DNA from: Methanobrevibacter ruminantium M1
GTDB lineage: Archaea > Methanobacteriota > Methanobacteria > Methanobacteriales > Methanobacteriaceae
DNA: 64,000 bases
Assembly (NCBI RefSeq): GCF_000024185.1
Contig: NC_013790.1
Coordinates: 1,449,501-1,513,500, forward strand
Direction: 5' to 3'
The notes under the pieces were generated by a model. The model was not told the origin of the DNA. It saw only the letters and a program-made list of their open reading frames with translations, and searched no databases. The position numbers and the translations under genes are program-made. Shown in pieces: positions 52,242-62,245 of the stretch (position 1 is its first letter; every line of letters starts with the position of its first letter).

Positions 52242-52339
52242 TATTAATCCCTTTTTCTTATTTTTAAAGTCTTTGTCTATTTATCTAAAATAATTCTTTA
52301 TATGTTTAAGTCTAAATTTTTAGTTATAATCTTTAATAT

Positions 52340-53536
52340 TTACTCATCGTACTGATAATCACCATAATAAATATCCTCATTTAAGTCAAATGGCTCTTCA
52401 TCTTCCTCGTCTCTATTGAAATAGATATTAGCTGTTCCATCTAGATTATTCAAGTCATCAAAATCTATGCCCTGGTTTTCTATCTCTTCAAGTTCCAAGT
52501 CATTGAACTGATAATATTCATCATACTCTCTGTATTCTTCCCTGTCTAAATAAGCTTCTATTGAATTATTAATGGCTTTCTTATCCTCTAAAAGAGATTC
52601 CAGATATGAATCTACCTCATATTCATACCTTTCCATTTCCTCTAGCTTATTTGAAATTAGAAAATCAATCTCTCCTTCAATGTTTGAATTGATCTCCTCA
52701 TCAAAGCTAATAAGATTCTCTAAAGAGTCATATGGGTCATCTTCAATTAATGTTTCAAGCTCTGCATCTAATGGAAGAATGTTTTCCAAATAATCCACAA
52801 CTATATTGTCGCAATCATCAAAATCCTCTATGAAAAAGGGTTCATCGTATTCAGGACCATCACTATTTATAATATCCCATTCTGGAGAGCGGTCAATCTC
52901 ATTATAGGAATCGGCTTGGCTTAAAGCAAAATCGATAGTGTCCATGTCCTTATAATCCAAATAGTCTGAAAAGTTATCTACCTCATGCATGTTGCCATAA
53001 TCGATGTGATTATTGATTGGACTTGACTGGTAGGCCTCAAATTTTGATTCTATGGACTCTTCATAGTTATTATAATGCATCTCATCTAAAGATTCAATAT
53101 GGTCATAGTATTTCTCTTCCACATCATCGGGACTTATCTGGTTTTTATACTCATCTGCATAGTAATCCAATTCTTCTTGTCTTTCCTGTTCATATTTTGC
53201 AATGATCAAATCAAATATTTCCCCTTCATCCTCATAATCTTCTATAAAGGATTCTATATTATCTTCTCTATATTGATTATCATCGATAAATGAATCTATT
53301 TGATTCATGTAATCCTCATAATCCTTGATTAATGAATCAAATTCAAAAGACTCCAGATTTTCATCATAAAAGTCAACTAAATGATTATAATCCTCTTCTT
53401 TTTCCTCGTAAAAATTGAATAGATAATCAAAATCATCTTCAATATTAGATTCGATTGATTCGATTTCATTTCCTTCAAAATCAGCATATTCTTCATTTAA
53501 AAAGACAAATATGTCAGTATCGTTATAAAATTTCAA
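52340..53536 (-). CDS. Very acidic hypothetical protein
   Basis: A 398-residue protein of unknown family, dominated by Asp, Glu, Tyr, Asn and Ile with few basic residues. Recurring patterns are FxEDYEDxxExxDxLIxxYE and DExxYNNYEESIESK, suggesting helical acidic repeats. There is no signal peptide or membrane segment. The start is TTG (MKFYNDTD) behind GGGG with 7-base spacing; the nearby ATG is in another frame. It could be co-transcribed with the TPR/cold-shock-like gene downstream. Function unknown; acidic proteins of this kind can mimic nucleic acid or act as chaperones, but nothing here shows that. Confidence 0.7.
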   Translation of the reverse strand: MKFYNDTDIFVFLNEEYADFEGNEIESIESNIEDDFDYLFNFYEEKEEDYNHLVDFYDENLESFEFDSLIKDYEDYMNQIDSFIDDNQYREDNIESFIEDYEDEGEIFDLIIAKYEQERQEELDYYADEYKNQISPDDVEEKYYDHIESLDEMHYNNYEESIESKFEAYQSSPINNHIDYGNMHEVDNFSDYLDYKDMDTIDFALSQADSYNEIDRSPEWDIINSDGPEYDEPFFIEDFDDCDNIVVDYLENILPLDAELETLIEDDPYDSLENLISFDEEINSNIEGEIDFLISNKLEEMERYEYEVDSYLESLLEDKKAINNSIEAYLDREEYREYDEYYQFNDLELEEIENQGIDFDDLNNLDGTANIYFNRDEEDEEPFDLNEDIYYGDYQYDE

Positions 53537-53799
53537 AATAAAACCCCATGGTAGATATATATTTTATATAAAGGCATTTTGACAATAATTAAAAATTTAA
53601 AGTAATTTGATGTATTGGTTGGTTTATTGCAGTATGATACTTGTTTTTAAACAATCTAATATCACATCCCCTGTTTGATTATTATATATTATATTAAAAT
53701 CATATATAAAGTTTTCTAAAATTATTTGAGATTAAATAAGTTAAAGTTTTATTTAAAAATAGACAGGAAATAGTCATTTTTACAAATAAAACCATATAA

Positions 53800-56700
53800 T
53801 TAATTGTTTTCACAAATAAAACTATATCTGCAGAATGAACATTCAGAGAACTCGTCATAACCTTTTGAATGGAATTCCTCATTCCTAATGTTAGATGCAA
53901 TTTCCCTAATCTTCTCTTCTCTTTCATCCCTCTCTTCTTCATTTAGCTCAAAGTCAAGCATTTCAAGAGATTTGATTGCATATATCTGCAGCTTATCAAC
54001 AACTGCATCATTATACATTGGATCATCCTTTAAAGCTAAAGCATAAGTATATAATTGCTTTTTATATTTCTCTTGAGCTTTTTTAGAGATGTTTTCAGTT
54101 GTCTTATAGTCTAAGATAACAATTCCATTATCTGTTTTATATAATAAGTCAATGGAACCGATTAAAACAAAATAGTCCTCTCTATTGATGTCAAATTGAT
54201 ATTCAGAGCCAATGATATCAAATCTTCTGCCATAATTGTCCCAATATTCAAAGATATTTGATAGAACATAGTCTATAGGAGTTTCGTCACGGTCTATATT
54301 AGGGCTTTCCATATAGATTCTCTTGACGATTTTAATGATTTCATCTCTTGAAATGAGAAGTTCATTGTCTATTTCTCCAACTAATTCTCCTTCTTTTTCA
54401 TCCTTTCTTTCAATGATTGTCTTATTTATTTCCTCTAAGGAATTGTGATTGATATTTCCTTCAGTAATTGCTTCCCTATCTGAAATCTTGAACTTATAGT
54501 TGTAGGCTAAATGATACTGGAAAGGACAGGATTCATAGGTCTGAATGGAACTGTAGCTTAAGGTTAGCTTCTTGTCATCCTCTATTACAATAACATTTGG
54601 AATCTTCCTTTCATCTATTACCTTGTCGATTTCGGTAGGTTCAATCTTTATAATTCCATCATATGCATTGATTAAATTGCCAAGATGGTCCTTTTTCTTA
54701 TTGATGAAGGATAATTTCTCCTTATATTCAATCTCTTGGTTCTTATAGTAGAATAACATGAAGAAGAGTTTGGTTTTCTCCTTGAGCTCTGTTCTGTCAT
54801 TTAGGATTGACATATGCCTAATATTATCAATCTCTTCAGATTCCATTATCTTAAAGAGAAGTTCCAGTTTGGCAAATTTGTCATCATTAAATAGAGATTC
54901 AATCAATTCCCAATTGATTATGAAGTCCTCACAAAGCTTTGGACTTCCAGCTTCCAGAACCTTTTCTCTTAAGAGTGCCAAATCTCCAATGGAGTTGACT
55001 GAATCATCCATAAGCACTTTGCTGAGTTCATCCAAGTCCTCTTTTATCTTGTATTCCTCATAACTGCTTATACTATATCCCATGTCATATTTCTTGTCGA
55101 ATTCTTCAGTGTCTTTAATTAGCTTGATTTTATAATCCAAGTATGATTTTTTATTGTTCAACTCTTTTTCTCGCTTTAAGATCTCCTTATTTGATTCCAT
55201 GGTTTCTTTGTTTTCCATTATTTCAGACTCGATTGACTGGAGCATGCAGTACAATGCATTTAAGGCAATTTGATTCTTGCTGAGGGAATCATCTTCATTG
55301 CTTTCAATGGCCCCTTCAATGATTGATTGGATTTCCATCTTATATTTGAAGTGAATTTCAGACATTGAATCATTTAAGTCATCATCTTGAAGCTCCTTAA
55401 GCTTAGATAAGAGCTTTTTGGTTCTCTTTAGTGATTTTTCTATATCCTCACCTAATCCTGCAATTTCATTTTCAGTACGGACTAATATGTCTGATAATGC
55501 TTCTTTATCTTCAAAGTAGTCTTCTATAGGTTTATTATTACTACTTAATGAATCTATGGATGTATTATCGTTATCTAATTCTTTATCAATAGTTGAATCA
55601 TTGATTATATCCTCAAAACTATTCTCAGATTCATCAGAATCCTCATTATTTTCACCAATGTCAAAGTCATTCAAGAACATATTCTTTAAATCATCCCTTG
55701 TTAATCCACTATCCTCATCAAGATTGAATAAGTCAATAAGATCATCCATAATCTTATCTTCGTATTTTAAGTCTTTTATCTTCCATTTTATTTCAATGGA
55801 AAGTTCTTTCAATTGCTTATTTAGAACCTTAATCTTTTTATGATCTTTAATAAGAGGCTTCAATTCCTTAAGTTCTGCCCTTATATCTTTTAACTCATCA
55901 TTCAAGCTCTTAAGAAGGAAGGATAAATCATTAACATCCTCTTTTTTCATCAGCTCATCAAGCTCATCCTTAATACTACTTATCTTTTCCTTTAGCTCGA
56001 TTGCTTTGATTTCCTTTTCCAAGGTCTTGGAATAAGTGGTCTTTTTAGGATTTTTAAAGTTTTTAGATAAAATAAGAAGGTCCTGAGCCCTGGTCATAGC
56101 CACATAGATATTCCTTTCCTCTTCCTCATAATGGAGTGTGACATCATCCTTATCAAGGCTTTTATATCTTAGGCATTCCCTTGGAGTGTAGAATACAGCG
56201 CTTCCATTCTTATATTTGGTTTCTCTTAGGTCTTCATATTCCCTTGGGAAAGATGAGTCGTTCAAGCCTGCAAGAATGACAACTGGAAACTCCAATCCCT
56301 TGGACTTATGAATGGTCATTATGTTTACGCCATTTTCATTTTCAATGTCATAGCTGTAATTCTTGATATTAGAGTTTAAGAACCAGTAAAGGCCTCTTAT
56401 GTCTCTGTTGGATATGATGTTTTCATATTCGTAGATGATTTGGGTAAAAAGCCCAATATAATCCAAAGCTTGCTTGTTTTTAGGGTCAAATATATAGTCT
56501 TCACTTAAGAAACCGCATATCTCAAGGATCCTATAATAGACATTCAATATGGTAGGCCTTTCATCAAAGTCCTTATCATCACCGAATATTTCAAATTTAA
56601 GCTCATTCAATTGATTGAAGAATTCTAAATCATCTTCATTAGTAATTCCATATTCTCTAAGGGTTTTATTTGTTAATACAGGTTTAGGATATTCCTTAAA

Positions 56701-58440
56701 AACAGCATCAAGAACTTCATCTTCAAGCTCTAAAACTCCCTTATAGCTTCTTTTTGTAAATCTATTCCCTGTGATGTCATTATAAATTAATTTAGCATAA
56801 TTAAAGACATTTTCTTCAAATTCCTTTTGCTTTTCAATCAATATTTCCTCTGTTTCAGAGGATAATTTTATAAAGGTCTGCTTAAAGTCTGCATTTGTAA
56901 ATGCCCTTAGGTTAAGCCAGTCAGCTTCCCAGAATGTGATTATTGGAGTTTCTTGAGGGTTATCGTCTTCAATTATGAAATGCAATAGAGTTAAGATGGA
57001 TTTTATCTCATCCTTGTTTTCAAGGTCCTGCAATCCCTTTACCTGAAATGGAATGTTCTCATCATTGAATACGTTGATTATGTCTTTAGAGGAAGTGAGG
57101 ACAGATCTAAGCAAGACGGCAACATCATTGTAGTTTTTAATCTTTTCCTCATCCTTAAGTCCTTTGATGATTTTGGCAATGCTTGCCGCTTCCATTTCCC
57201 TTTCTTCGTTTTCTATATAGTAGATGTTTCTTGACTCTTTACGGGCCTCTCTTAAATTCTTTCTAGATTTTTTACCCCTTTGCATCTTTATGTATTGTTC
57301 ACTGAACTCAATAATCTCATTAGTAGAGCGGTAATTGACGTTTAATCCAACTTTTTTACAGCAATATTTATTATCAAAATATTCAAAGTAATTTTCCAAA
57401 GCCCCTCTAAATCCATATATACTTTGGTCCATATCTCCTACAGCAGTAAATGAGGATGTTATTTTCTTATCAGAGATTTCCGCTTCATCTAGTTCTAATT
57501 CACTAATAGGGGGACAATCTTCTTCAGCATCATCTTTACTTTTTTCTATGGGATTTAAAGCATTTTTCATTAATATTTCAAATATTTCAATCTGTACAGG
57601 GTCTGTATCTTGAAACTCATCAACAAGAATGTTTGTATATTGGGTTTCTGGGTTTTCCTTTAAGTATTCAAGAGCCTTTACCTGAAGGATGTTAAAATCA
57701 AGATAATTGTGCTCATCTAAAAGTTTTTTATAGATTGGATATGCCTTTGCCACTTGAAGGTGCAATGCATTATACCAGGAATCTGCATAGGCATGATAAT
57801 CAGTAGCAGTTTTCAGATTCTTTTTCTTTTTATCAAGATCTATCTTCTTTCTTGGAAACTTGCCGGTTTTTCTATATTCTTCGTTTACAAAATCAATATA
57901 ATCTTGGGAAACTGGTTCATTCTCCTTTATCCATTCTACCAGTTTTTCTGTATCCACATCAAAAGTAGAATATTTGTCAAAAGCAGCCACTACATCCTTT
58001 ACCTTTCCTCTAGTTAATGTAGACTCTCTTTTAAACCCAAGTCGTTCTCTATTCTTATATATGAACATGTTCTTTTTTGTTCCATAATCATCATCAAGGA
58101 TTTTATAGGTAATGTTAGTGTTTTCGATTAATAGTTTATAACAAAAAGAGTGTACAGTGGATATCTGCATTTGATTGATTATATCCACATCAAAATAGTC
58201 CATTAATCTTTCTTTAAGCTCACGAGCTGCCTTATTAGAAAAAGTAATTATTAAGAATGATTCTGGGTCCATTTCCTTTTCTTCTACCAGGTACCTTACC
58301 CTTTCGGTAATAACTCTGGTTTTACCTGAACCTGGACCTGCTTCAATCAAGAGAGGCTTTTCGCCATAGTATGTGACAGCTTCCTCTTGGTATTCATTTA
58401 GTTCAAATTCTGTATTCTGGTTTTCTGCTATAGTTTCCAT
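53800..58440 (-). CDS. UvrD-type helicase fused to Fe-S PD-(D/E)XK nuclease, with coiled-coil insert
   Basis: A 1,546-residue helicase-nuclease. SF1A motifs: GPGSGKTR (35-42), FSNKAARELKERL, DEFQDT (274-279), GDMDQSIYGFRGA, VNYRSTNE, HKSKGLEFPVVI and IYVAMTRAQD (about 770-780). Residues about 790-1270 are a Lys/Glu-rich coiled-coil region with an acidic Ser/Asn part. The C-terminal nuclease has SCPFQYHLAY (C1305), IGSIDLLY (D1431), VILDYKTT (D1444, K1446), QLYTYALAL and C1534-x2-C1537-x5-C1543, giving the same four-cysteine Fe-S pattern as the nuclease at 10.6-12 kb. The layout resembles AddA/AdnB-type end-processing enzymes. Role: DNA end resection or defence (inference). It stands alone. 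Confidence 0.92.
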   Translation of the reverse strand: METIAENQNTEFELNEYQEEAVTYYGEKPLLIEAGPGSGKTRVITERVRYLVEEKEMDPESFLIITFSNKAARELKERLMDYFDVDIINQMQISTVHSFCYKLLIENTNITYKILDDDYGTKKNMFIYKNRERLGFKRESTLTRGKVKDVVAAFDKYSTFDVDTEKLVEWIKENEPVSQDYIDFVNEEYRKTGKFPRKKIDLDKKKKNLKTATDYHAYADSWYNALHLQVAKAYPIYKKLLDEHNYLDFNILQVKALEYLKENPETQYTNILVDEFQDTDPVQIEIFEILMKNALNPIEKSKDDAEEDCPPISELELDEAEISDKKITSSFTAVGDMDQSIYGFRGALENYFEYFDNKYCCKKVGLNVNYRSTNEIIEFSEQYIKMQRGKKSRKNLREARKESRNIYYIENEEREMEAASIAKIIKGLKDEEKIKNYNDVAVLLRSVLTSSKDIINVFNDENIPFQVKGLQDLENKDEIKSILTLLHFIIEDDNPQETPIITFWEADWLNLRAFTNADFKQTFIKLSSETEEILIEKQKEFEENVFNYAKLIYNDITGNRFTKRSYKGVLELEDEVLDAVFKEYPKPVLTNKTLREYGITNEDDLEFFNQLNELKFEIFGDDKDFDERPTILNVYYRILEICGFLSEDYIFDPKNKQALDYIGLFTQIIYEYENIISNRDIRGLYWFLNSNIKNYSYDIENENGVNIMTIHKSKGLEFPVVILAGLNDSSFPREYEDLRETKYKNGSAVFYTPRECLRYKSLDKDDVTLHYEEEERNIYVAMTRAQDLLILSKNFKNPKKTTYSKTLEKEIKAIELKEKISSIKDELDELMKKEDVNDLSFLLKSLNDELKDIRAELKELKPLIKDHKKIKVLNKQLKELSIEIKWKIKDLKYEDKIMDDLIDLFNLDEDSGLTRDDLKNMFLNDFDIGENNEDSDESENSFEDIINDSTIDKELDNDNTSIDSLSSNNKPIEDYFEDKEALSDILVRTENEIAGLGEDIEKSLKRTKKLLSKLKELQDDDLNDSMSEIHFKYKMEIQSIIEGAIESNEDDSLSKNQIALNALYCMLQSIESEIMENKETMESNKEILKREKELNNKKSYLDYKIKLIKDTEEFDKKYDMGYSISSYEEYKIKEDLDELSKVLMDDSVNSIGDLALLREKVLEAGSPKLCEDFIINWELIESLFNDDKFAKLELLFKIMESEEIDNIRHMSILNDRTELKEKTKLFFMLFYYKNQEIEYKEKLSFINKKKDHLGNLINAYDGIIKIEPTEIDKVIDERKIPNVIVIEDDKKLTLSYSSIQTYESCPFQYHLAYNYKFKISDREAITEGNINHNSLEEINKTIIERKDEKEGELVGEIDNELLISRDEIIKIVKRIYMESPNIDRDETPIDYVLSNIFEYWDNYGRRFDIIGSEYQFDINREDYFVLIGSIDLLYKTDNGIVILDYKTTENISKKAQEKYKKQLYTYALALKDDPMYNDAVVDKLQIYAIKSLEMLDFELNEEERDEREEKIREIASNIRNEEFHSKGYDEFSECSFCRYSFICENN

Positions 58441-58541
58441 ATTTTCCCCTTTACATTATATTGATTTTTTAAACCATAAAACAAAAATAAAAGCTTTAAA
58501 CATTAAAATAAGAAAAAGAATAATTATTTATATTAAAATAA

Positions 58542-59750
58542 TTATTCCAATAGCAATTTTAAGAGATTACACCCTGTCAATTCACCAAGAGAACCCTCTT
58601 TAACACTGTCCTCATCATAGACTTGGACATCATCTGGCTCATCTACAGTTGAATAGATGGCAATAGGGACCATATCTCTTGTGTGGGTTCCAACATCTAT
58701 TGGAGTAGGATGATCCGGCAAAACAGCTATCTTAAAGTCACCATATTCTGGAAGTGCCTCAAGTAGAGGGGCTAATATATGTTTATCAATATTTTCAATG
58801 CCTCTGACCTTTTCCTCTAGGTTTTTAGCATGGCCTGCCTCATCAGGTGCTTCTATATGAACAAATACAATGTCATTATCCTTTAAGGCATCAATTGCAT
58901 ATTCTCCTTTGGCATTATAATCAGTATCAAAGAATGCAGTTGCTCCTGGAACATCTAGGTTAGTGCATCCTGAACATACGCCTAATCCTTTAATTAGGTC
59001 AACGCCAGTTATTACAGCTCCCTTTAGGCCATAAACTTCTTTCATGCTTGGCATTGCAGGCATTGTTCCTTGACCCCAGAACCAAACCATATTGGAAGGC
59101 TCTTTTCCTTCTTCAATTCTCTTAAGGTTTACCGGATGGTTTTCTAGGGCTTCCTTTGATTCCAGCATTATTGACTTAACTTCATCTGCAAAGGAATCAA
59201 ACTCTATCTTATCAGCGATTGTCTCTCCAACAAAGTCATGTGGAGGAACCATGTCCAATTTAGCTAGCTTTTCTGCATTTTCCTTATCATTGTATACAAA
59301 TAAGTGTCTGTAGCTTACTCCAGGATAGAACTTGCCTTTAAAGCCAGGATACTTGTCATTGAAGTATTCATTTAAGTACTCCATAAGTTCTGCAGCTTCC
59401 TCAGAGGATATATGTCCTGCATTTGAGCTTGCCATAAGGCCGTCACGTTCTGTGATTGTATTGCAGCGGAAGACCACATCTCCATCTTTGGTTTCAACTC
59501 CCATGCTTGCAGCTTCCAATGGTCCTCTGCCTGTGTAGTATAGCAATGGATCATAGCCGAATATGCTCATGTTAGCCACATCAGAGCCTGGAGGAAGGCT
59601 TTCTGGCACATTTTGAATAAGGCCTGTACGTCCTTCTCTAGCTATTCTATCCAATGCAGGCTTTTCTGCTACCTTAAGTGGAGTTTTTCCATCTATCTCT
59701 TCTATAGGATAATCACTAGCACCATCTTCTATAACAATAACATATTTCAT
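58542..59750 (-). CDS. apgM: Cofactor-independent phosphoglycerate mutase family (ApgM-like)
   Basis: A 402-residue enzyme of the alkaline phosphatase superfamily. N-terminal metal and catalytic residues are in IEDGASDYP and PPGSDVANMSIFGYDP, followed by YYTGRGPLEAASMG and RCNTIT. C-terminal metal ligands are in HIEAPDEAGH and LPDHPTPIDVGTHT. The usual reaction is interconversion of 3- and 2-phosphoglycerate. A sister subfamily has been proposed to be a homoserine kinase, and here the next gene upstream on the strand is homoserine dehydrogenase. ATG follows AGGAG. The 378-base gap to hom carries repeats, so separate transcription is possible. Confidence 0.88.
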   Translation of the reverse strand: MKYVIVIEDGASDYPIEEIDGKTPLKVAEKPALDRIAREGRTGLIQNVPESLPPGSDVANMSIFGYDPLLYYTGRGPLEAASMGVETKDGDVVFRCNTITERDGLMASSNAGHISSEEAAELMEYLNEYFNDKYPGFKGKFYPGVSYRHLFVYNDKENAEKLAKLDMVPPHDFVGETIADKIEFDSFADEVKSIMLESKEALENHPVNLKRIEEGKEPSNMVWFWGQGTMPAMPSMKEVYGLKGAVITGVDLIKGLGVCSGCTNLDVPGATAFFDTDYNAKGEYAIDALKDNDIVFVHIEAPDEAGHAKNLEEKVRGIENIDKHILAPLLEALPEYGDFKIAVLPDHPTPIDVGTHTRDMVPIAIYSTVDEPDDVQVYDEDSVKEGSLGELTGCNLLKLLLE

Positions 59751-60128
59751 TATAAAACTCCTATTTTCTTAAATTCCTGTTGATATATTGAATAAAATCC
59801 TTATAATCAGTTGTTTGTTGTTGATTTTTGAATAAATCATTATAATAATCTTGTATTATTGAATAAAAACTTATAATTTTTTGCTGTTGATATATTGAAT
59901 AAAATCTTTTTAATCGTTCTGTTGTTGAATTTGAATATAATCTTTATAATCTTATTTTGATTGATTAAATCTTCTTTAGTTAAGTGTAAAAAGTTTATCA
60001 AATTAACTCTTAAAATAATATTTAATTAAAAAAGAGTAATAATTTTATTTATTTATCTAAAATAAACTATAATAAACTTTTAAATCAATTTAAAATTAAT
60101 TCTTAAAAAAAGTAAGAATAAAGAATAA
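59751..60128. repeat. Intergenic region with degenerate TTGAATAAAATC repeats
   Basis: Five related segments of the form (GTTGATATA)TTGAATAAAATCCTTATAAT occur at about 59780, 59811, 59845, 59888 and 59923, with 30-45 base spacing. Beyond them the sequence is plain AT-rich DNA. The apgM promoter must lie in or near the repeats. Confidence 0.55.
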
Positions 60129-61145
60129 TTACTTATTCTTTATAATATTAATCAAATCTGTAAGCATGGCTGAAGCGGTTTCCAAGGAACCTGCACCTTT
60201 ACCCATTACAGTGATGTCATCTGCAAGGTCTGTTGTAATGTTTGCAAGGTTCAAGGTACCGTCTATTGCAAATGGACTGTTTTTCTTAACAAGTCTTGGA
60301 GATACCTTCAATTGTTTTCTGGACACTTCACCAATCAACTTGACATAATAGCCTTCTTCCTTGGCCAGATTGATTGCCTCTAATGAAACATCTGATATTC
60401 CCCTAACTTCAACATCATCATAGGTTGCATCGATTCCTAAAACAGAATTAGCCAAGATTACTACCTTACATGCTGCATCAATACCCTCTACGTCTTGTGT
60501 AGGGTCAGTTTCAGCAATACCTAATTGTTGGGACTCTGCTAAGGTATTCTCATAGGTCATGCCTTCTGTTGTCATTCTTGAAAGGATATAATTGGTTGTA
60601 CCGTTTAAAATTCCTTTTATTGAGCTGATTCCACAGCTTGCCAATGTTTCCTGACATAGGTTGATTATAGGCATGGCTCCGCCGACTGAGGCTTCAAACT
60701 TAAAGTCGACTCCTGCCTTTTCCTTAGCTTCAATTATTTCCTTATAGAAAAGTGCAAGGTGTCCCTTATTTGAGGTTACAACATCCTTTCCATCTGCAAA
60801 TGCCTTCAATGTCAAGGATTTTGCAGGCTCTGCATCTACAATATTGGTTGGAGTTGCTTCAATGAGTACGTCATAGTCAACTGCATCTAAAATGTCAATT
60901 CCAGAGATGTCGCTTCCATATTCAGGATAGTTTGCTAATTTGCCAGTTTCCTCTTTAGTCTTAAGGAGCAATTCCTCATCCAAACCGTCTTGGCATATTG
61001 CAGAGCTGGATGAATCACCAGCTGCAACTACTTTTAGGCTTATGCCAAACTTCTCATTGATCATTTCCTTTTTCATGGATATTGCACGTGCAACACCTTG
61101 GCCTACAGCGCCAAAACCGATTAATACAAGTTTACATTCATCCAT
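60129..61145 (-). CDS. hom: Homoserine dehydrogenase
   Basis: A 338-residue NAD(P)-dependent enzyme converting aspartate semialdehyde to homoserine for threonine and methionine. It has the Rossmann motif [13 protein letters not shown], the core [10 protein letters not shown], the substrate loop [14 protein letters not shown], and [24 protein letters not shown] with catalytic and metal-site residues. There is no C-terminal ACT domain; regulation may come from the separate ACT protein encoded just upstream. Its AGGAGG ribosome site overlaps the stop codon of that gene, so the two are translationally coupled. Confidence 0.96.
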   Translation of the reverse strand: MDECKLVLIGFGAVGQGVARAISMKKEMINEKFGISLKVVAAGDSSSSAICQDGLDEELLLKTKEETGKLANYPEYGSDISGIDILDAVDYDVLIEATPTNIVDAEPAKSLTLKAFADGKDVVTSNKGHLALFYKEIIEAKEKAGVDFKFEASVGGAMPIINLCQETLASCGISSIKGILNGTTNYILSRMTTEGMTYENTLAESQQLGIAETDPTQDVEGIDAACKVVILANSVLGIDATYDDVEVRGISDVSLEAINLAKEEGYYVKLIGEVSRKQLKVSPRLVKKNSPFAIDGTLNLANITTDLADDITVMGKGAGSLETASAMLTDLINIIKNK

Positions 61146-61156
61146 AATATTCCTCC

Positions 61157-61642
61157 TTAGACCTCATCAATCACTAAAAAGTCCTTCTCTTTAGCAATTT
61201 CCATAACCTTATCATAGGCTATTTCCCTTTTTCCTAAATCAAGCTCGATTGTAAGCAGTGCAGTTGATTTGAGTTCGCCATCTAATTTTAATTGTAAATC
61301 ACTTACGACAAGTCCTTCCACAGCGTTGATCTTATCGACGGTGTCTCTTAAGTCAGTGTCTATGATATGTCCGTAAAGGATAGTGCTTAGCTTTTCCTTC
61401 TTGATTGTATCATCCACTTCTATAAGGTTTACTCCCATCTCCTTAAATTTATCAACAACTGCTTGAAGGTTTTCCCTTTCTCCTTCAAGAGCTATTTGAA
61501 CAGGCACTTTGCCTTCTTCAGTTCTTATCTCTCTTTTGTGTACAATGGTTACCAGATTAGCTCCAAGCTCACCAATAGGGCCTAATATGGAAACCAATTG
61601 TCCAGGAACATCCAATATTTCAAGAATTAAGTTCATTCTCAT
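61157..61642 (-). CDS. ACT-domain regulatory protein
   Basis: A 161-residue protein with two ACT-like halves ([20 protein letters not shown] at the start and [21 protein letters not shown] from about residue 85). It is a small-molecule (amino acid) binding protein. It overlaps the hom ribosome site with an 11-base gap and is therefore likely to regulate homoserine dehydrogenase in trans. ATG follows GAGGGAT. Confidence 0.9.
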   Translation of the reverse strand: MRMNLILEILDVPGQLVSILGPIGELGANLVTIVHKREIRTEEGKVPVQIALEGERENLQAVVDKFKEMGVNLIEVDDTIKKEKLSTILYGHIIDTDLRDTVDKINAVEGLVVSDLQLKLDGELKSTALLTIELDLGKREIAYDKVMEIAKEKDFLVIDEV

Positions 61643-61744
61643 AATATATCCCTCTTTATGTTTACAATTAATTTAGAATAACTTCATCTAATTTATTAGA
61701 ATTAATTTAGAATAATATAACTAACATTAACTAATCTCAACCGT

Positions 61745-61960
61745 TTAACCAGTCCAATCTGCTCTTTTTACAATAACATTACCATCTTTGTCAGTTCTAG
61801 CATTTCTGACAATTTTACTAGCGTCCTTTTCTTCAGATTCATCTTCACGATTAAGATTAAGGTTATCTGTAATATAATAAGTTCCTTCCAATTCTGGAAC
61901 TTGATCCAAGGTTTTTGAAAATTCTTCTAATATTTTTTCTGCATCTTTTTCAATTGCCAT
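61745..61960 (-). CDS. gatC: Asp/Glu-tRNA amidotransferase subunit C
   Basis: A 71-residue protein resembling archaeal GatC: ILEEFSKTLDQVPELEGTYY, then NLNREDE, KIVRNARTDKDGNVIVK and WTG. GatC belongs to GatCAB, which makes Asn-tRNA or Gln-tRNA by transamidation; gatA and gatB are not in the window. It is shorter than bacterial GatC at the N-terminus. The ATG follows GGAGA. It lies between asnB and the ACT/hom pair, consistent with an asparagine and aspartate-family cluster. Confidence 0.8.
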   Translation of the reverse strand: MAIEKDAEKILEEFSKTLDQVPELEGTYYITDNLNLNREDESEEKDASKIVRNARTDKDGNVIVKRADWTG

Positions 61961-62135
61961 AAAAATTCTCCAATAAGTTTTTAAAAAACCTTTAAATTAA
62001 TTATTCTTCCATTTAATTAATTTTTTATATCTTTTTAAAAATCCATTAAATAATTTAAAAGTTTATACTATAATACTATTTATTAATCAATATTAATATA
62101 CTTTTTTAGAATTTTTTTTATCAAAATCAATATTT

Positions 62136-62224
62136 TTAGTGAAAATTAGAATAAAAGAACATCTTCTTAGTGAAGATTAGAATAAAAGAACTTATTTTTA
62201 GTGAAGATTAGATTAAAACAAACA
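62136..62224. repeat. 31-32-bp tandem repeat, three copies
   Basis: TTAGTGAA(A/G)ATTAGAATAAA starts at 62136, 62167 and 62199. It lies between the end of asnB and gatC, ending about 20 bases from the asnB stop. Confidence 0.75.
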
Positions 62225-62245
62225 ATAGGAATAATTGATTTGACT

